Assembly (NCBI GenBank): GCA_004212155.1
Contig: RXIG01000019.1
Location: 1-33,143 of the forward strand
Reading direction: 5' to 3'
DNA length: 33,143 nt
Source: an archaeon
Lineage (GTDB): Archaea; Methanobacteriota_B; Thermococci; Methanofastidiosales; NM3
Position numbers and translations under genes: made by a program. The notes below the pieces were generated by a model, which was not told where the DNA came from, made no database searches, and worked only from the letters and a program-made list of their open reading frames with translations. Each line of letters begins with the position of its first letter. Positions within the stretch are counted from its first letter, which is position 1. This document shows, piece by piece, positions 7,987 to 16,051 of this stretch.

Positions 7987-8154
7987 TCAGACTATTTTTT
8001 TCTCCTTGAGAAACGACACAAAACATGCGCGGGAACAAAAGTACATTCGTGCGAGATGCTTGGGATCGCGCCAAAATTCCAGTACGATGCGGCCCTTGTT
8101 ATGGATATCGAAATCGGTCTTGCAGTTCTCACAGGTCTTTTGTTTCCCCTTCAT
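7987..8154 (-). CDS. Small zinc-finger (TRASH/MYM-like) protein
   Basis: A 55-residue protein with two cysteine pairs, CENC near the N-terminus and CSRAC near the C-terminus, separated by about 28 residues containing conserved-looking aromatic positions (FWRDP, YFCS). The arrangement resembles treble-clef zinc fingers of the TRASH or MYM type, which bind metals or DNA, but I cannot name a family. An ATG at 8169 is in frame. The one at 8154 is preferred because GGTGGTGA, a strong Shine-Dalgarno match, ends five bases upstream. The TATA box at 8185-8193 lies about 25 bases before the expected transcript start. It is followed closely by the VOC gene, suggesting a two-gene operon. Confidence 0.65.
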   Translation of the reverse strand: MKGKQKTCENCKTDFDIHNKGRIVLEFWRDPKHLARMYFCSRACFVSFLKEKKIV

Positions 8155-8184
8155 GTCGTTCACCACCATTACATGCAGTCGAGC

Positions 8185-8193
8185 TTTTTATAA
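8185..8193. promoter_or_regulatory. TATA element usable on both strands
   Basis: The sequence tttttataa reads ttataaaaa on the minus strand, where it serves the zinc-finger gene. On the plus strand it would start a transcript near 8215, just before a 48-codon frame at 8219. Use on the plus strand is inference. Confidence 0.4.
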
Positions 8194-8218
8194 CTTTTTG
8201 ATAGTATGGGGTTAGCAC

Positions 8219-8365
8219 ATGACGGCCCATTCCAGGCAGCTGTTGCCATCGATCGCACGTGATCGTGTTGGGAAAAGGATGGTCTTACTACCATGTGCAA
8301 AAAGCCTGGTAATACGGGCGGTCTCGATGAACGGTCACATGGGGTCTAGAGACCACTATGTGTAA
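8219..8365 (+). CDS. Possible small protein or transcript of unknown nature
   Basis: A 48-codon open frame begins at the predicted leaderless start for the TATA element at 8185-8193 and ends 20 bases inside the 3' end of ftsZ. The product (MTAHSRQLLPSIARDRVGKR at its start) resembles nothing I know and is basic. The region also contains a small hairpin, atggt with accat around 8300. It may be a small gene, a noncoding RNA or untranscribed spacer. The only support is promoter position and the window's habit of overlapping convergent ends. Confidence 0.2.
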   Translation: MTAHSRQLLPSIARDRVGKRMVLLPCAKSLVIRAVSMNGHMGSRDHYV

Positions 8366-9383
8366 GGCCGTCATCATCTGTGGCCTCGTGCTCCACCATC
8401 GGGGATGGAAGCCCTGTCACGATCGCCATCACTTGAAGGTAATCATCGAAACGTTCATCGATGCATGCGCCCCATATTGAGTTGATCGACGGTGATATGA
8501 GTGTGTGCACCGTATCACATGCGTCAAGTGCCTCCTCGAGCTTGAGGGAGGGTCCCCCGGTAATGTGGAGCAGAGCGCCCGTGGCACTGCGGTAATCGCC
8601 GTCGGAAAGCGTCTGGTCCAGTGCCATCCTGACCGCCTCCCTCCCCTTTTTTCCATCCTTTGCGCGACCGAGGCCCACAACAGCATGGCCGCCCTCATGC
8701 ATCACCTGTTTCACATCTGCGAGGTCGATATTGACGAGCGCAGGCGTGGTAAGGATGCCTGATACGCCGCGAAGCATTGAGAAGAGCACGTCATCGACCA
8801 TCGAGAACGCACGGCCGATAGGTTCGTTGGGGGCCCGCTCGAGCAGTGTGTTGTTATCGATCGTGACCACCGTATGCGCAGCCCGTTCCAGTTCGGCAAT
8901 GCTTTTCCTTGCGATCGCGCGCCTTCGGGGCCCTTCCATATGGAATGGAAGCGTCACGGCAGCAATGACAAGCGCCCCCGCATCGCGGGCACACTGTGCC
9001 ACGTACGGTGCGGCACCGCTACCCGTGCCGCCGCCAAGACCCGCAGTGACAAAGACGAGCTCCGTGTCGCGCACCATGTCCTTGATGTCGCTGCGGTGTT
9101 CCTTGGCAGAAAAGAGGCCTCTGTCGGGATCGCCGCCTGCCCCCAGCCCCTCGGTGAGCTTTTCCCCGATGACCATCCTCTTGTCGGCCTGTGAGGCTAG
9201 AAGATGTTGTTTGTCCGTATTGAGGGCGATCGTCTCGACGCAGGGAAGGGCACCTTCCCGTGACAATCTTGTAACGGTGTTGTTGCCAGCCCCGCCAACG
9301 CCCACGACCTTGACCCTGACATCAGGCACTGAGTCAAGCATCTCGAACGTGTGATCATCCGTATCGTCCGTTGTATCACCCAT
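8346..9383 (-). CDS. ftsZ: Cell-division GTPase FtsZ (FtsZ2-like)
   Basis: A 345-residue tubulin-superfamily GTPase that forms the division ring at midcell. Visible motifs are the N-terminal nucleotide-binding VVGVGGAGNNTVTRL (about residues 26-40), NTDKQHLL, the tubulin signature GLGGGTGSGAAP, and NIDLADVKQVM near the synergy loop. The segment VVTIDNNTLLERAPNEPIGRAF has IDNN, which in my recollection is typical of archaeal FtsZ2 rather than FtsZ1 (IPND). The paralogue call is therefore tentative. The start MGDTTDD at 9383 lies about 29 bases from a minus-strand TATA-like element at 9408-9417, so upstream in-frame Met codons are rejected. The gene is monocistronic; no SepF is visible nearby. 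Confidence 0.92.
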   Translation of the reverse strand: MGDTTDDTDDHTFEMLDSVPDVRVKVVGVGGAGNNTVTRLSREGALPCVETIALNTDKQHLLASQADKRMVIGEKLTEGLGAGGDPDRGLFSAKEHRSDIKDMVRDTELVFVTAGLGGGTGSGAAPYVAQCARDAGALVIAAVTLPFHMEGPRRRAIARKSIAELERAAHTVVTIDNNTLLERAPNEPIGRAFSMVDDVLFSMLRGVSGILTTPALVNIDLADVKQVMHEGGHAVVGLGRAKDGKKGREAVRMALDQTLSDGDYRSATGALLHITGGPSLKLEEALDACDTVHTLISPSINSIWGACIDERFDDYLQVMAIVTGLPSPMVEHEATDDDGLTHSGL

Positions 9384-9668
9384 ATGTGCGATACATTTCT
9401 TCGAAATATGATAAATCTTTCGTTTTTTCAGAAGAAGACAAAAATGATACATTGTATCCATGACGAGTAACTAGGATCTCACAAAGAGATGCACACCCCA
9501 CGCATTCATGCCACACGGGATGTCGATCCACACGATGCGTGAAAAGGGATCGTGGTTGCTGCGGCATCGGGCTCGTATCACTCTGTGACCGTAGTGTGTG
9601 CAATCCGTCGTGTGTGACGATTAAGAAATCCTTTTATATGAACGTATAATAAGATATGTGGTGATTAG
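9384..9668. other. Intergenic region between ftsZ and the YbjQ gene
   Basis: The left end holds the ftsZ promoter (TATA-like element 9408-9417). The right end holds the YbjQ promoter (cttttatatg, 9631-9640) and its ribosome binding site GGTGAT (9660-9665). The roughly 200 bases between contain no convincing gene. They hold a 13-base palindrome GATACA-T-TGTATC (9446-9458) and a small hairpin ATCTC/GAGAT (9476-9490). Confidence 0.5.
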
Positions 9669-9986
9669 ATGATTATAACGACCACGTTCACCGTGCCAGG
9701 GAAAGAGATAGATGAGGTCATCGGCATTGTTCGGGGAAATACGATCCGTGCAAAACATCTCGGAAAGGATATTGTTGCAGGTTTCAGGAATCTCGTAGGC
9801 GGAGAACTCAAGGAATACACTGAAATGATCACGGAAGCCAGGGACGAGGCGATTCAGCGCATGCTCGAGGACGCAGAGAAGATGGACGCAGATGCCGTCG
9901 TCGGTGTGCGTATGATGACGTCACAGGTTGCAACGGGTGCGGCCGAGATTCTCGTATATGGTACGGCGGTACGCCTAAAGGAGTAG
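9669..9986 (+). CDS. YbjQ/UPF0145 family protein
   Basis: A 105-residue cytoplasmic protein of the YbjQ (UPF0145) family, sometimes called heavy-metal-binding domain proteins. The full family pattern is visible: an N-terminal beta strand, VRGNTIRAKHLGKDIVAGF, then GGELKEYTEMITEARDEAI, MLEDAEKMDADAVVGVRM and a C-terminal GTAVRL strand. Family members form pentameric rings; the function is not established. The start is fixed by GGTGAT three bases upstream, and a TATA box at 9631-9640 predicts a leader of about eight bases. A small membrane protein follows after four bases and is probably co-transcribed, its ribosome binding site (AAGGAG) formed by the last codons of this gene. Confidence 0.85.
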   Translation: MIITTTFTVPGKEIDEVIGIVRGNTIRAKHLGKDIVAGFRNLVGGELKEYTEMITEARDEAIQRMLEDAEKMDADAVVGVRMMTSQVATGAAEILVYGTAVRLKE

Positions 9987-9990
9987 TAGC

Positions 9991-10203
9991 ATGGACGAAA
10001 TAGTGGCCCGTTGGCTCCTTTTGACAGCGATTTTCCTGGGAGGGGAGATACTCATAAGAACGTACTATCTCCTTGGGCCCACGTCAGGGAGCCTTGTCAG
10101 CGCCGTTGCGGCGCATCTTGAGTTTCCATTCTGGAGCCAATGGGCGCTCTTCTTCTTCATCGCAATGATCTTTATCGTGTTGACGAGGGAGCTAAAGAAA
10201 TAG
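9991..10203 (+). CDS. Small two-helix membrane protein
   Basis: A 70-residue protein with two hydrophobic segments (about residues 6-28 and 48-65) and a basic C-terminus (RELKK). No family is recognised. It starts four bases after the YbjQ stop codons and uses AAGGAG at the end of that gene as its ribosome binding site, so the pair is likely translated from one message. A membrane partner for the YbjQ ring is a possible reading, but only adjacency supports it. Its stop is one base from the stop of the convergent carbonic-anhydrase-like gene. Confidence 0.65.
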   Translation: MDEIVARWLLLTAIFLGGEILIRTYYLLGPTSGSLVSAVAAHLEFPFWSQWALFFFIAMIFIVLTRELKK

Positions 10204-10204
10204 C

Positions 10205-10759
10205 TCAGTCTTTTTTCATGGAGCTGTACCCTCGTGCAAGTGAGCAGTTTACCTCGACCACCTCTGCGTTGAATCCTTTCAGGTCCTCAGGCACTTCGGG
10301 CAAGCCGTCTGCTTGTGCCTGTGATGAGATCACTGTGGATGGTGCTACATATCGCCCTTCATCGATGGTAACGCCGCTTACGGTCGCGTTGTGCCCAATG
10401 AAGGCTCGCGGTCCGACGCGTGATGATGCCACAACGGCACCGAATCCCACGAACGCCCCCTCACCGATTGTTACGGGCCCATGAACGATGGCGCAGTGGG
10501 CTAGCGACACCTTGTTGCCAATGATCACTTCTCCGCCTTTGAGGCAGTGAATGACAACGTTGTCCTGTACATTGGATTCGTCCCCTATGACGATCCGCTC
10601 GCCCTCATCAGAGCGTATGCTCGCGCCCGGTGCCACGTTGATGTGGCGCCCCAGCGTCACGTTGCCAATGACACTCGCCGTGGGAGCGACTGAAGACGAA
10701 TCATCGATCGTAGGATATGCTGACTCTTTCCATGAAGTTTTCGGGTTCTTCCCTATCAT
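10205..10759 (-). CDS. Gamma-carbonic anhydrase-like left-handed beta-helix protein
   Basis: A 184-residue protein built of hexapeptide repeats, forming a trimeric left-handed beta-helix. Histidines H71, H88 and H93 (VIHC; LAHCAIVHG) are spaced like the three zinc or iron ligands of the Methanosarcina Cam enzyme. R49 and Q65 match other conserved active-site positions. The acidic loop of Cam is absent, as in the CamH/CaiE/PaaY subgroup. Reversible CO2 hydration is plausible but many subgroup members lack proven activity. The start at 10759 is chosen for GGTGGGTGA five bases upstream; a TATA-like gtttaagaat (minus strand, 10791-10800) gives a leader of about ten bases. It is transcribed alone and divergent from the sirtuin gene. 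Confidence 0.85.
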   Translation of the reverse strand: MIGKNPKTSWKESAYPTIDDSSSVAPTASVIGNVTLGRHINVAPGASIRSDEGERIVIGDESNVQDNVVIHCLKGGEVIIGNKVSLAHCAIVHGPVTIGEGAFVGFGAVVASSRVGPRAFIGHNATVSGVTIDEGRYVAPSTVISSQAQADGLPEVPEDLKGFNAEVVEVNCSLARGYSSMKKD

Positions 10760-10868
10760 TTCATTCACCCACCATAACGAATGAACACGTATTCTTAAAC
10801 GTTCGTGCGCAGCGTGCACGTTGGCTTTTTGAAGAAAAATCCTTATTATCGTGCGACGAGTGATTGTC

Positions 10869-11633
10869 ATGGATATTGCAAACAAGGTCGCTGAGCTGAT
10901 GCGTTCCTCATCGCATGTCGTGGCGCTCACCGGCGCAGGCATATCCACAGGGTCGGGCATACCGGATTACAGGGGCTCCCGCGGCATCTGGACCAAGGAC
11001 CCATCCGCTGAAGAACGTGCATACGATGCATATCGTGTCTTTACCAAGGACCCTGTGAGGTACTGGAGTGAGGGGTATGGCACGCACCCCCTCTATGACG
11101 ACTTCGTGTCCTCACGGCCAAACCGCGGTCACCTTTCGCTCGCACGGCTTGAACGCATGGGTATCGTGCAGTGCACGATCACGCAAAACATCGATGACCT
11201 GCACAGAAGAGCGGGCAGCAACTCCCTCATAGAATACCACGGTAATGCCATGATGCTTCGGTGCGTAGCGTGTCGCGCGCGCGAACGCCGCGATCGTCAC
11301 GAGTCAACAATCGATGCGAAAAGACCCCCCCTCTGCCCCTCATGCGGTGCGCCCATGAAATCAGATGTGGTGCATTTTGGAGAGCCCATCCCTGCCGACA
11401 CCGTTGAAAAGAGCCATGAAGAGATGGCCAAGGCCGACATGCTTCTCATATGCGGGACCTCTGCTGTCGTGCATCCGTTCGCCTCGCTCCCCCTTCTGGC
11501 GCGCAGACACCATGGGAATGCCGTGACGATGGTGGAGATCAATCATTCCGATACACCGCTTTCAACCATGGTGGATTATCCCATACGGGCCTCGACAAGC
11601 GACACGCTCGAGGCGATCGCATCACTTATATGA
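10869..11633 (+). CDS. cobB: NAD-dependent protein deacylase, Sir2 family
   Basis: A 254-residue sirtuin, which removes acetyl or acyl groups from lysine using NAD+. It shows the complete signature: GAGISTGSGIPDYRG for NAD binding, TQNIDDLHRRAG, the catalytic histidine in EYHGN, a four-cysteine zinc site (CVAC and CPSC), VVHFGEPIP and CGTSAVVHP. Tyrosine replaces the usual phenylalanine in the PDFR motif. Length is typical of the single-domain prokaryotic class. An upstream GTG at 10851 is in frame. The ATG at 10869 is preferred because it lies 25 bases after a TATA-like cttattatc (10842-10850). Targets such as chromatin protein or acyl-CoA ligases are known for relatives but not shown here. 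Confidence 0.92.
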   Translation: MDIANKVAELMRSSSHVVALTGAGISTGSGIPDYRGSRGIWTKDPSAEERAYDAYRVFTKDPVRYWSEGYGTHPLYDDFVSSRPNRGHLSLARLERMGIVQCTITQNIDDLHRRAGSNSLIEYHGNAMMLRCVACRARERRDRHESTIDAKRPPLCPSCGAPMKSDVVHFGEPIPADTVEKSHEEMAKADMLLICGTSAVVHPFASLPLLARRHHGNAVTMVEINHSDTPLSTMVDYPIRASTSDTLEAIASLI

Positions 11634-11649
11634 ACAAGAACTTCGGCGA

Positions 11650-12615
11650 TTATACAACATCCTTTGCAAGGGAACACGAGATGCCGTAACGCTCGATGCA
11701 TTCGATGCACTGCTCATCATCGCACAGCTCGGTGCTCAAGTATCGTTCGCCGCCATCGGGCATGATGGCCACGATCGTGCCCTCATCCATACCTTGTGCC
11801 ACGTCAAGCGCAGCAGATAGTATGGCGCCCGAACTAGGTCCGCAAAACAATCCCTCGCGCAGTGCAAACAATCGCGCCGCGTCCTCGGCATCCCTCAAGG
11901 AGACGCGCACCCTCCTGTCGATCATCCGCGGGTCGTATATCGAAGGGATGTACGAGACATCAAGATTCTTCAATCCGGGTATCGGGTCATCGGGGTACGG
12001 TTCGACCCCTATCGTCTCGATCGCAGGGTCAAGCTCCTTGAGGCGCCGTGAAACGCCCATGAGCGTGCCCGTGGTGCCCATGCCACCGACGAAGTGGGTC
12101 ACATCGCCATGCGTATCGTCCCATATCTCCATTCCTGTTGCACTGTAATGGGCATCGATGTTACACGCGTTGCCAAACTGATTCGGCGCGAAGTATTTAG
12201 AAGGCGATTGTCGTACGATCTCGTCCACAAGGTCTTGCGCCCCGTTCATGCCCTTTGCCCCATCGGTAAGGATGACCTTGGTCCCAAACATGATCAGTGT
12301 CTTCCTGCGTTCAATCGACATCGTGTCGGGCATGACGATCTCGCAAGGATATCCCTTGACCGCACAGACCCATGCTATGCCAATGCCTGTGTTGCCGCTT
12401 GAGGCCTCGATGACGGTCATGCCGGGTTTCAGGGCGCCAATTCTCTCAGCATGCTCGATCATGTGCTTTGCTATCCTGTCCTTTATCGAGCCGCCCGGAT
12501 TCATCTTCTCAAGTTTCACATAGAGCGTGACCCCGCTAGGCGTGGTGAGGTTGTTAACCCTGAGCATGGGTGTCTTTCCAATAAGATCAAGTGCTGAGTT
12601 CACGATCATTGCCAT
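11650..12615 (-). CDS. cysK: Cysteine synthase (O-acetylserine sulfhydrylase family) with Cys-rich tail
   Basis: A 321-residue PLP enzyme of the beta family that makes L-cysteine from an activated serine and sulfide. Features are the PLP lysine in NPGGSIKDR, the substrate loop EASSGNTGIGIA, NQFGNACN, the phosphate-binding glycine loop GGMGTTGTLMG, and GPSSGAI. The C-terminus is unusual: C298, C303, C306 and C314 form Cys-x4-Cys-x2-Cys-x7-Cys after the normal end YLSTEL. The activated serine (O-acetyl or O-phospho) cannot be decided by eye. The start at 12615 lies near the predicted start for a TATA-like element at 12640-12649. The 3' end is 16 bases from the convergent sirtuin gene. Confidence 0.9.
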   Translation of the reverse strand: MAMIVNSALDLIGKTPMLRVNNLTTPSGVTLYVKLEKMNPGGSIKDRIAKHMIEHAERIGALKPGMTVIEASSGNTGIGIAWVCAVKGYPCEIVMPDTMSIERRKTLIMFGTKVILTDGAKGMNGAQDLVDEIVRQSPSKYFAPNQFGNACNIDAHYSATGMEIWDDTHGDVTHFVGGMGTTGTLMGVSRRLKELDPAIETIGVEPYPDDPIPGLKNLDVSYIPSIYDPRMIDRRVRVSLRDAEDAARLFALREGLFCGPSSGAILSAALDVAQGMDEGTIVAIMPDGGERYLSTELCDDEQCIECIERYGISCSLAKDVV

Positions 12616-12707
12616 TCACAACCCCAGCTTCCGGTATGTGTTAATAAACATTGTGTGGAAGGAACTCACAAAATGTCGTAATCATCTGGCACACCCCATA
12701 ATAAGTC

Positions 12708-12716
12708 TTAAAAACA
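12708..12716 (+). promoter_or_regulatory. TATA box before MATE gene
   Basis: The sequence cttaaaaac is centred about 25 bases before the ATG at 12736, indicating a leaderless transcript. Confidence 0.45.
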
Positions 12717-12735
12717 CTTTTGTCATCGTAGCACT

Positions 12736-14106
12736 ATGCGCTCGGTGTCCAAGGACCAGATCCTCCACGGCCCCATCGTACGGGTGCTGTTCCTGCTCGG
12801 ATGGCCCATCATGGTCTCAAGCTTGTTGGGAACCGCCTACACGCTCGCCGATACGTTCTGGCTTGGACGGCTAGACGATGCGCGCAACGCCGTTGCCGCC
12901 CTGCAGATATCCTGGCCCATCATCTTCTTTTTGATATCATTTGCATTCGGCTTCGGCAGTGCCGGCATAGCACTCGTATCACAGTACACGGGAGCGGACA
13001 ACATCGAGGAGGCGGAAAAGTCTGCCGGACAGGTCATCTCGATATCGATGCTCATAGGGACCGCGATAGCGCTTATCGGGTTCTTGATCTCACCGTTCAT
13101 CGTCGGCTCCCTAGGTCTTGAACATGACGTGTCCCTGCTTTCCACAGAGTATATGAGGCTCATATTCTTGGGTCTCCCGTTCATGTTTGGATCGTTCACA
13201 TTCGGATTCATCATGCGGGCGTATGGCGACACGATAACACCAATGCTCGTTGACGGCTTCGCAGTAACGCTCAACATCATCCTCGACCCCCTCCTCATAT
13301 TCGGCATCGGTCCCTTTCCCGAGATGGGCATTGCAGGTGCGGCCTTGGCAACGGTCCTCACGCAGTCATGCGCCACGCTCATTGCGCTCTATCTGCTCTT
13401 TGCTGGACGCGTTGGCCTAAAGCTTGCGCCACATCATCTCAAGCTCGAGAGAGCCAAGGTGCGAAAGATACTCCATATCGGGCTTCCCGCCTCCGTCGGT
13501 CAATCCGCCACAGGATTTGGGTTTTTCATCCTCATGTATGTCATCGCAATGCTTCCCAACGATACCATTGCCCTGGCGGCGTACGGAATAGGGGACAGGG
13601 TGGTCAATCTCATCTTCATTGCGATCAACGGGTTGAGTGCGGGCATCAGCACCGTGCTGGGACAGAGCCTTGGGGCACAGGATACGCGACGCGCAGAGGA
13701 ATCGGTGCGCAAGGGCACGACAGTGATGTTTGCCATCCTCGTGACGTGCGCGGTGCTCGTCTACATCTTCCGCGGCACGATCGTATCGTTTTTCATATCG
13801 GATGCGGAGGTGATCGCCGAAGGTAAGGCATTCCTCTCATACTTCCTCATCGGGATCCCGTTCTTTGGCCTGTTTAGCGGCATCAACGCAGCGTTTCGTG
13901 GGTCGGGACACAACGTGCCGTCGATGATCATCGAATCATCCCGATTATGGGTGTTGCGCATACCCCTGGCCTATATCTTTGGGATAACCCTGGGGTACGG
14001 TGCGGCAGGCATATGGATCGGCATGGCGCTAAGCAACGTGATAGGGTCTGCGTTCGCGGTCGCGTACTTCAAGACAGGCATATGGAAGGAGCGCGTCATT
14101 GACTAG
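12736..14106 (+). CDS. MATE family efflux transporter
   Basis: A 456-residue membrane protein with about twelve hydrophobic helices in two homologous halves, typical of multidrug and toxic compound extrusion exporters (NorM/DinF). Recognisable segments are GWPIMVSSLLGTAYTLADTF and WLGRLDD near the N-terminus, SAGIALVSQYTGA, and the second-half equivalents GLPASVGQSATGFGFF and GINGLSAG-like INGLSAGISTVLGQSLGA. These proteins exchange Na+ or H+ for cationic drugs or metabolites; the substrate cannot be predicted. The gene is monocistronic and its last 11 bases overlap the 3' end of convergent uvrB. Confidence 0.9.
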   Translation: MRSVSKDQILHGPIVRVLFLLGWPIMVSSLLGTAYTLADTFWLGRLDDARNAVAALQISWPIIFFLISFAFGFGSAGIALVSQYTGADNIEEAEKSAGQVISISMLIGTAIALIGFLISPFIVGSLGLEHDVSLLSTEYMRLIFLGLPFMFGSFTFGFIMRAYGDTITPMLVDGFAVTLNIILDPLLIFGIGPFPEMGIAGAALATVLTQSCATLIALYLLFAGRVGLKLAPHHLKLERAKVRKILHIGLPASVGQSATGFGFFILMYVIAMLPNDTIALAAYGIGDRVVNLIFIAINGLSAGISTVLGQSLGAQDTRRAEESVRKGTTVMFAILVTCAVLVYIFRGTIVSFFISDAEVIAEGKAFLSYFLIGIPFFGLFSGINAAFRGSGHNVPSMIIESSRLWVLRIPLAYIFGITLGYGAAGIWIGMALSNVIGSAFAVAYFKTGIWKERVID

Positions 14107-16051
14107 AATGCAGCTCCTTTTTAAGCTTCGAGACCCTGTCGCGCAACAGGATGGCCCGCTCGAAGTCGAGGTCCTCGGCAGCCTTGCGCATCGTGTCCTC
14201 AAGCTCTTCGATCACTGCGGGAAGCTCGTTTCGTGGCACGCCCTTGACGTCGGGCACATCGCCAGCCTTTTTCTCAATCGACTTGTAGATCGTCTCGGGC
14301 TCGATGCCGTGCTTCTCGTTGAACGCCGCCTGGATGGCGCGCCTCCTGTTCGTCTCATCGATCGCACGACGGATCGACCTCGTCTCCTCATCCATGTAGA
14401 GGATGACCTTTGAGGCCACATTGCGTGCCGCCCTGCCTACGATCTGTATGATCGAGGTCTCGTTCCTGAGGAATCCCTCCTTGTCGGCATCGAGGATTGC
14501 TACGAGGGCGACCTCGGGTATGTCGATGCCCTCACGCAACAGGTTGATGCCGACTAGGACGTCAAACGTGCCAAGCCGGAGCTGGCGTATGAGCTCTGAG
14601 CGGGTAAGCGTGTCGATCTCTGAGTGCAGATAGCGCACCTTGATCTTGTGTTCGCTCAGGTATTCGGTAAGCTCCTCTGCCATGCGCTTTGTGAGGGTGG
14701 TCACGAGCACGCGAAAGCCTGCCTCAGTCGTCGCGCGGATCTCTTCGATGAGGTCGGTGATCTGCCCCTTTGTGGGACGGGTAACGATCGGGGGGTCGAC
14801 AAGGCCTGTTGGACGAATGATCTGCTCTACGATGGCATCCGACGTTGAGTACTCATACCGGGCAGGGGTGGCCGACACGAACAAGACATTGTTCATGTAG
14901 CGCTCGAACTCGGGAAACGTGAGGGGCCGATTGTCAAACGCCGATGGCAGCCTGAATCCGTATGCGACGAGTGCCTTCTTACGGGACCTATCGCCGTTGT
15001 ACATGCCATGTACTTGGGGGATCGCCTGGTGCGACTCGTCAATGACCATGAGGAAGTCGTCGGGGAAGTAGTCAAGCAGGCAGTACGGGGGGTCGCCTGT
15101 CTTCCTGCCGTCAAAGTGAATGGAGTAGTTCTCTATGCCCTTGCAATAGCCCAGCTCCTCGATCATCTCAACGTCGTAGTTGACGCGTGTCTTGAGACGA
15201 TGTGCGATGAGCGGGTCATCAATGGTTGGAAGCACTGAGGCAAGCTCTTTTCGTATCGACGAGATGGCGCGCTGTTTGGAGTCCTCATCAACGGCAAAGT
15301 GCCGTGCGGGGAAGAGATAGTAGTAGTCGAGACGCTCCTTTTCCGTAAGGTCGTATCGGTCGAGCACGCAGATCCTGTCGATCTCATCGCCGAAAAGCTC
15401 GATGCGAACGATGTCGTCCATGTATGCGGGCACAACATCGATGACGTCGCCGCGCACCCTGAACCGTCCGGGAAAGAGTTCATCGTCGTTGCGTTCATAC
15501 TGTTGCTGGACGAGAGAGAGGATGAGGTCGCGGCGTGGGATGCGGGTGCCCACCCGAAGTTCGAGCGAGAGGCGTTCATACGTCTCTGGGTTGCCCAGGC
15601 TGTAGATGCATGAAACAGACGACACGACGATGACGTCGCGGCGCGTGAGCAGTGCCTCGGTGGCAGAGATCCGCATCTGTTCGATCTTTTGATTGATGGA
15701 GGCGTCCTTCTCGATGTAGGTATCGGTCGAGGGAAGGTACGACTCGGGTTGGTAGTAGTCGTAATAGGAAACGAAGTATTCGACCCTGTTATCTGGAAAA
15801 AACGATGTGAACTCCCTGTAGAGCTGGGCCGCAAGCGTCTTGTTGTGAGCAAGGACGAGCGTTGGTTTCTGGAGCTGCTCGATGACATGCGAGACGGTAA
15901 ACGTCTTGCCGCTGCCCGTCACGCCGAGGAGGACCTGTCGGTCCAATCCCTTGTTGAAGCCCTCAACCAGCGACCGGATCGCCTTGGGTTGGTCTCCCCG
16001 TGGCTCAAACGACGATCTAACGTCGAATCGTTTACCTGTTTGATCATTCAT
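14096..16051 (-). CDS. uvrB: Excinuclease ABC subunit B
   Basis: A 651-residue damage-verifying helicase of nucleotide excision repair. Visible elements are Walker A GVTGSGKTFTVSHV, the beta-hairpin region YFVSYYDYYQPESYLP, SSVSCIYSLGNP, the DEAH-like VIDESHQAIPQ, helicase motifs GINLLREGIDIPEVALVAI and QIVGRAARN, and a C-terminal UVR motif (EDLDFERAILLRDRVSKL) that binds UvrC. Length matches bacterial UvrB. It is the third gene of a uvrA-uvrC-uvrB operon; its ATG overlaps the uvrC stop by eight bases. UvrABC is a bacterial system found patchily in archaea, so an ancient transfer is likely, but base composition does not stand out here. Confidence 0.97.
   Translation of the reverse strand: MNDQTGKRFDVRSSFEPRGDQPKAIRSLVEGFNKGLDRQVLLGVTGSGKTFTVSHVIEQLQKPTLVLAHNKTLAAQLYREFTSFFPDNRVEYFVSYYDYYQPESYLPSTDTYIEKDASINQKIEQMRISATEALLTRRDVIVVSSVSCIYSLGNPETYERLSLELRVGTRIPRRDLILSLVQQQYERNDDELFPGRFRVRGDVIDVVPAYMDDIVRIELFGDEIDRICVLDRYDLTEKERLDYYYLFPARHFAVDEDSKQRAISSIRKELASVLPTIDDPLIAHRLKTRVNYDVEMIEELGYCKGIENYSIHFDGRKTGDPPYCLLDYFPDDFLMVIDESHQAIPQVHGMYNGDRSRKKALVAYGFRLPSAFDNRPLTFPEFERYMNNVLFVSATPARYEYSTSDAIVEQIIRPTGLVDPPIVTRPTKGQITDLIEEIRATTEAGFRVLVTTLTKRMAEELTEYLSEHKIKVRYLHSEIDTLTRSELIRQLRLGTFDVLVGINLLREGIDIPEVALVAILDADKEGFLRNETSIIQIVGRAARNVASKVILYMDEETRSIRRAIDETNRRRAIQAAFNEKHGIEPETIYKSIEKKAGDVPDVKGVPRNELPAVIEELEDTMRKAAEDLDFERAILLRDRVSKLKKELHSSQ

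Noticed and set aside
9376..9603. Frame of 75 codons on the minus strand upstream of ftsZ
   Set aside because: It ends at the ftsZ start, has no ribosome binding site or recognisable sequence, and runs across the ftsZ promoter.
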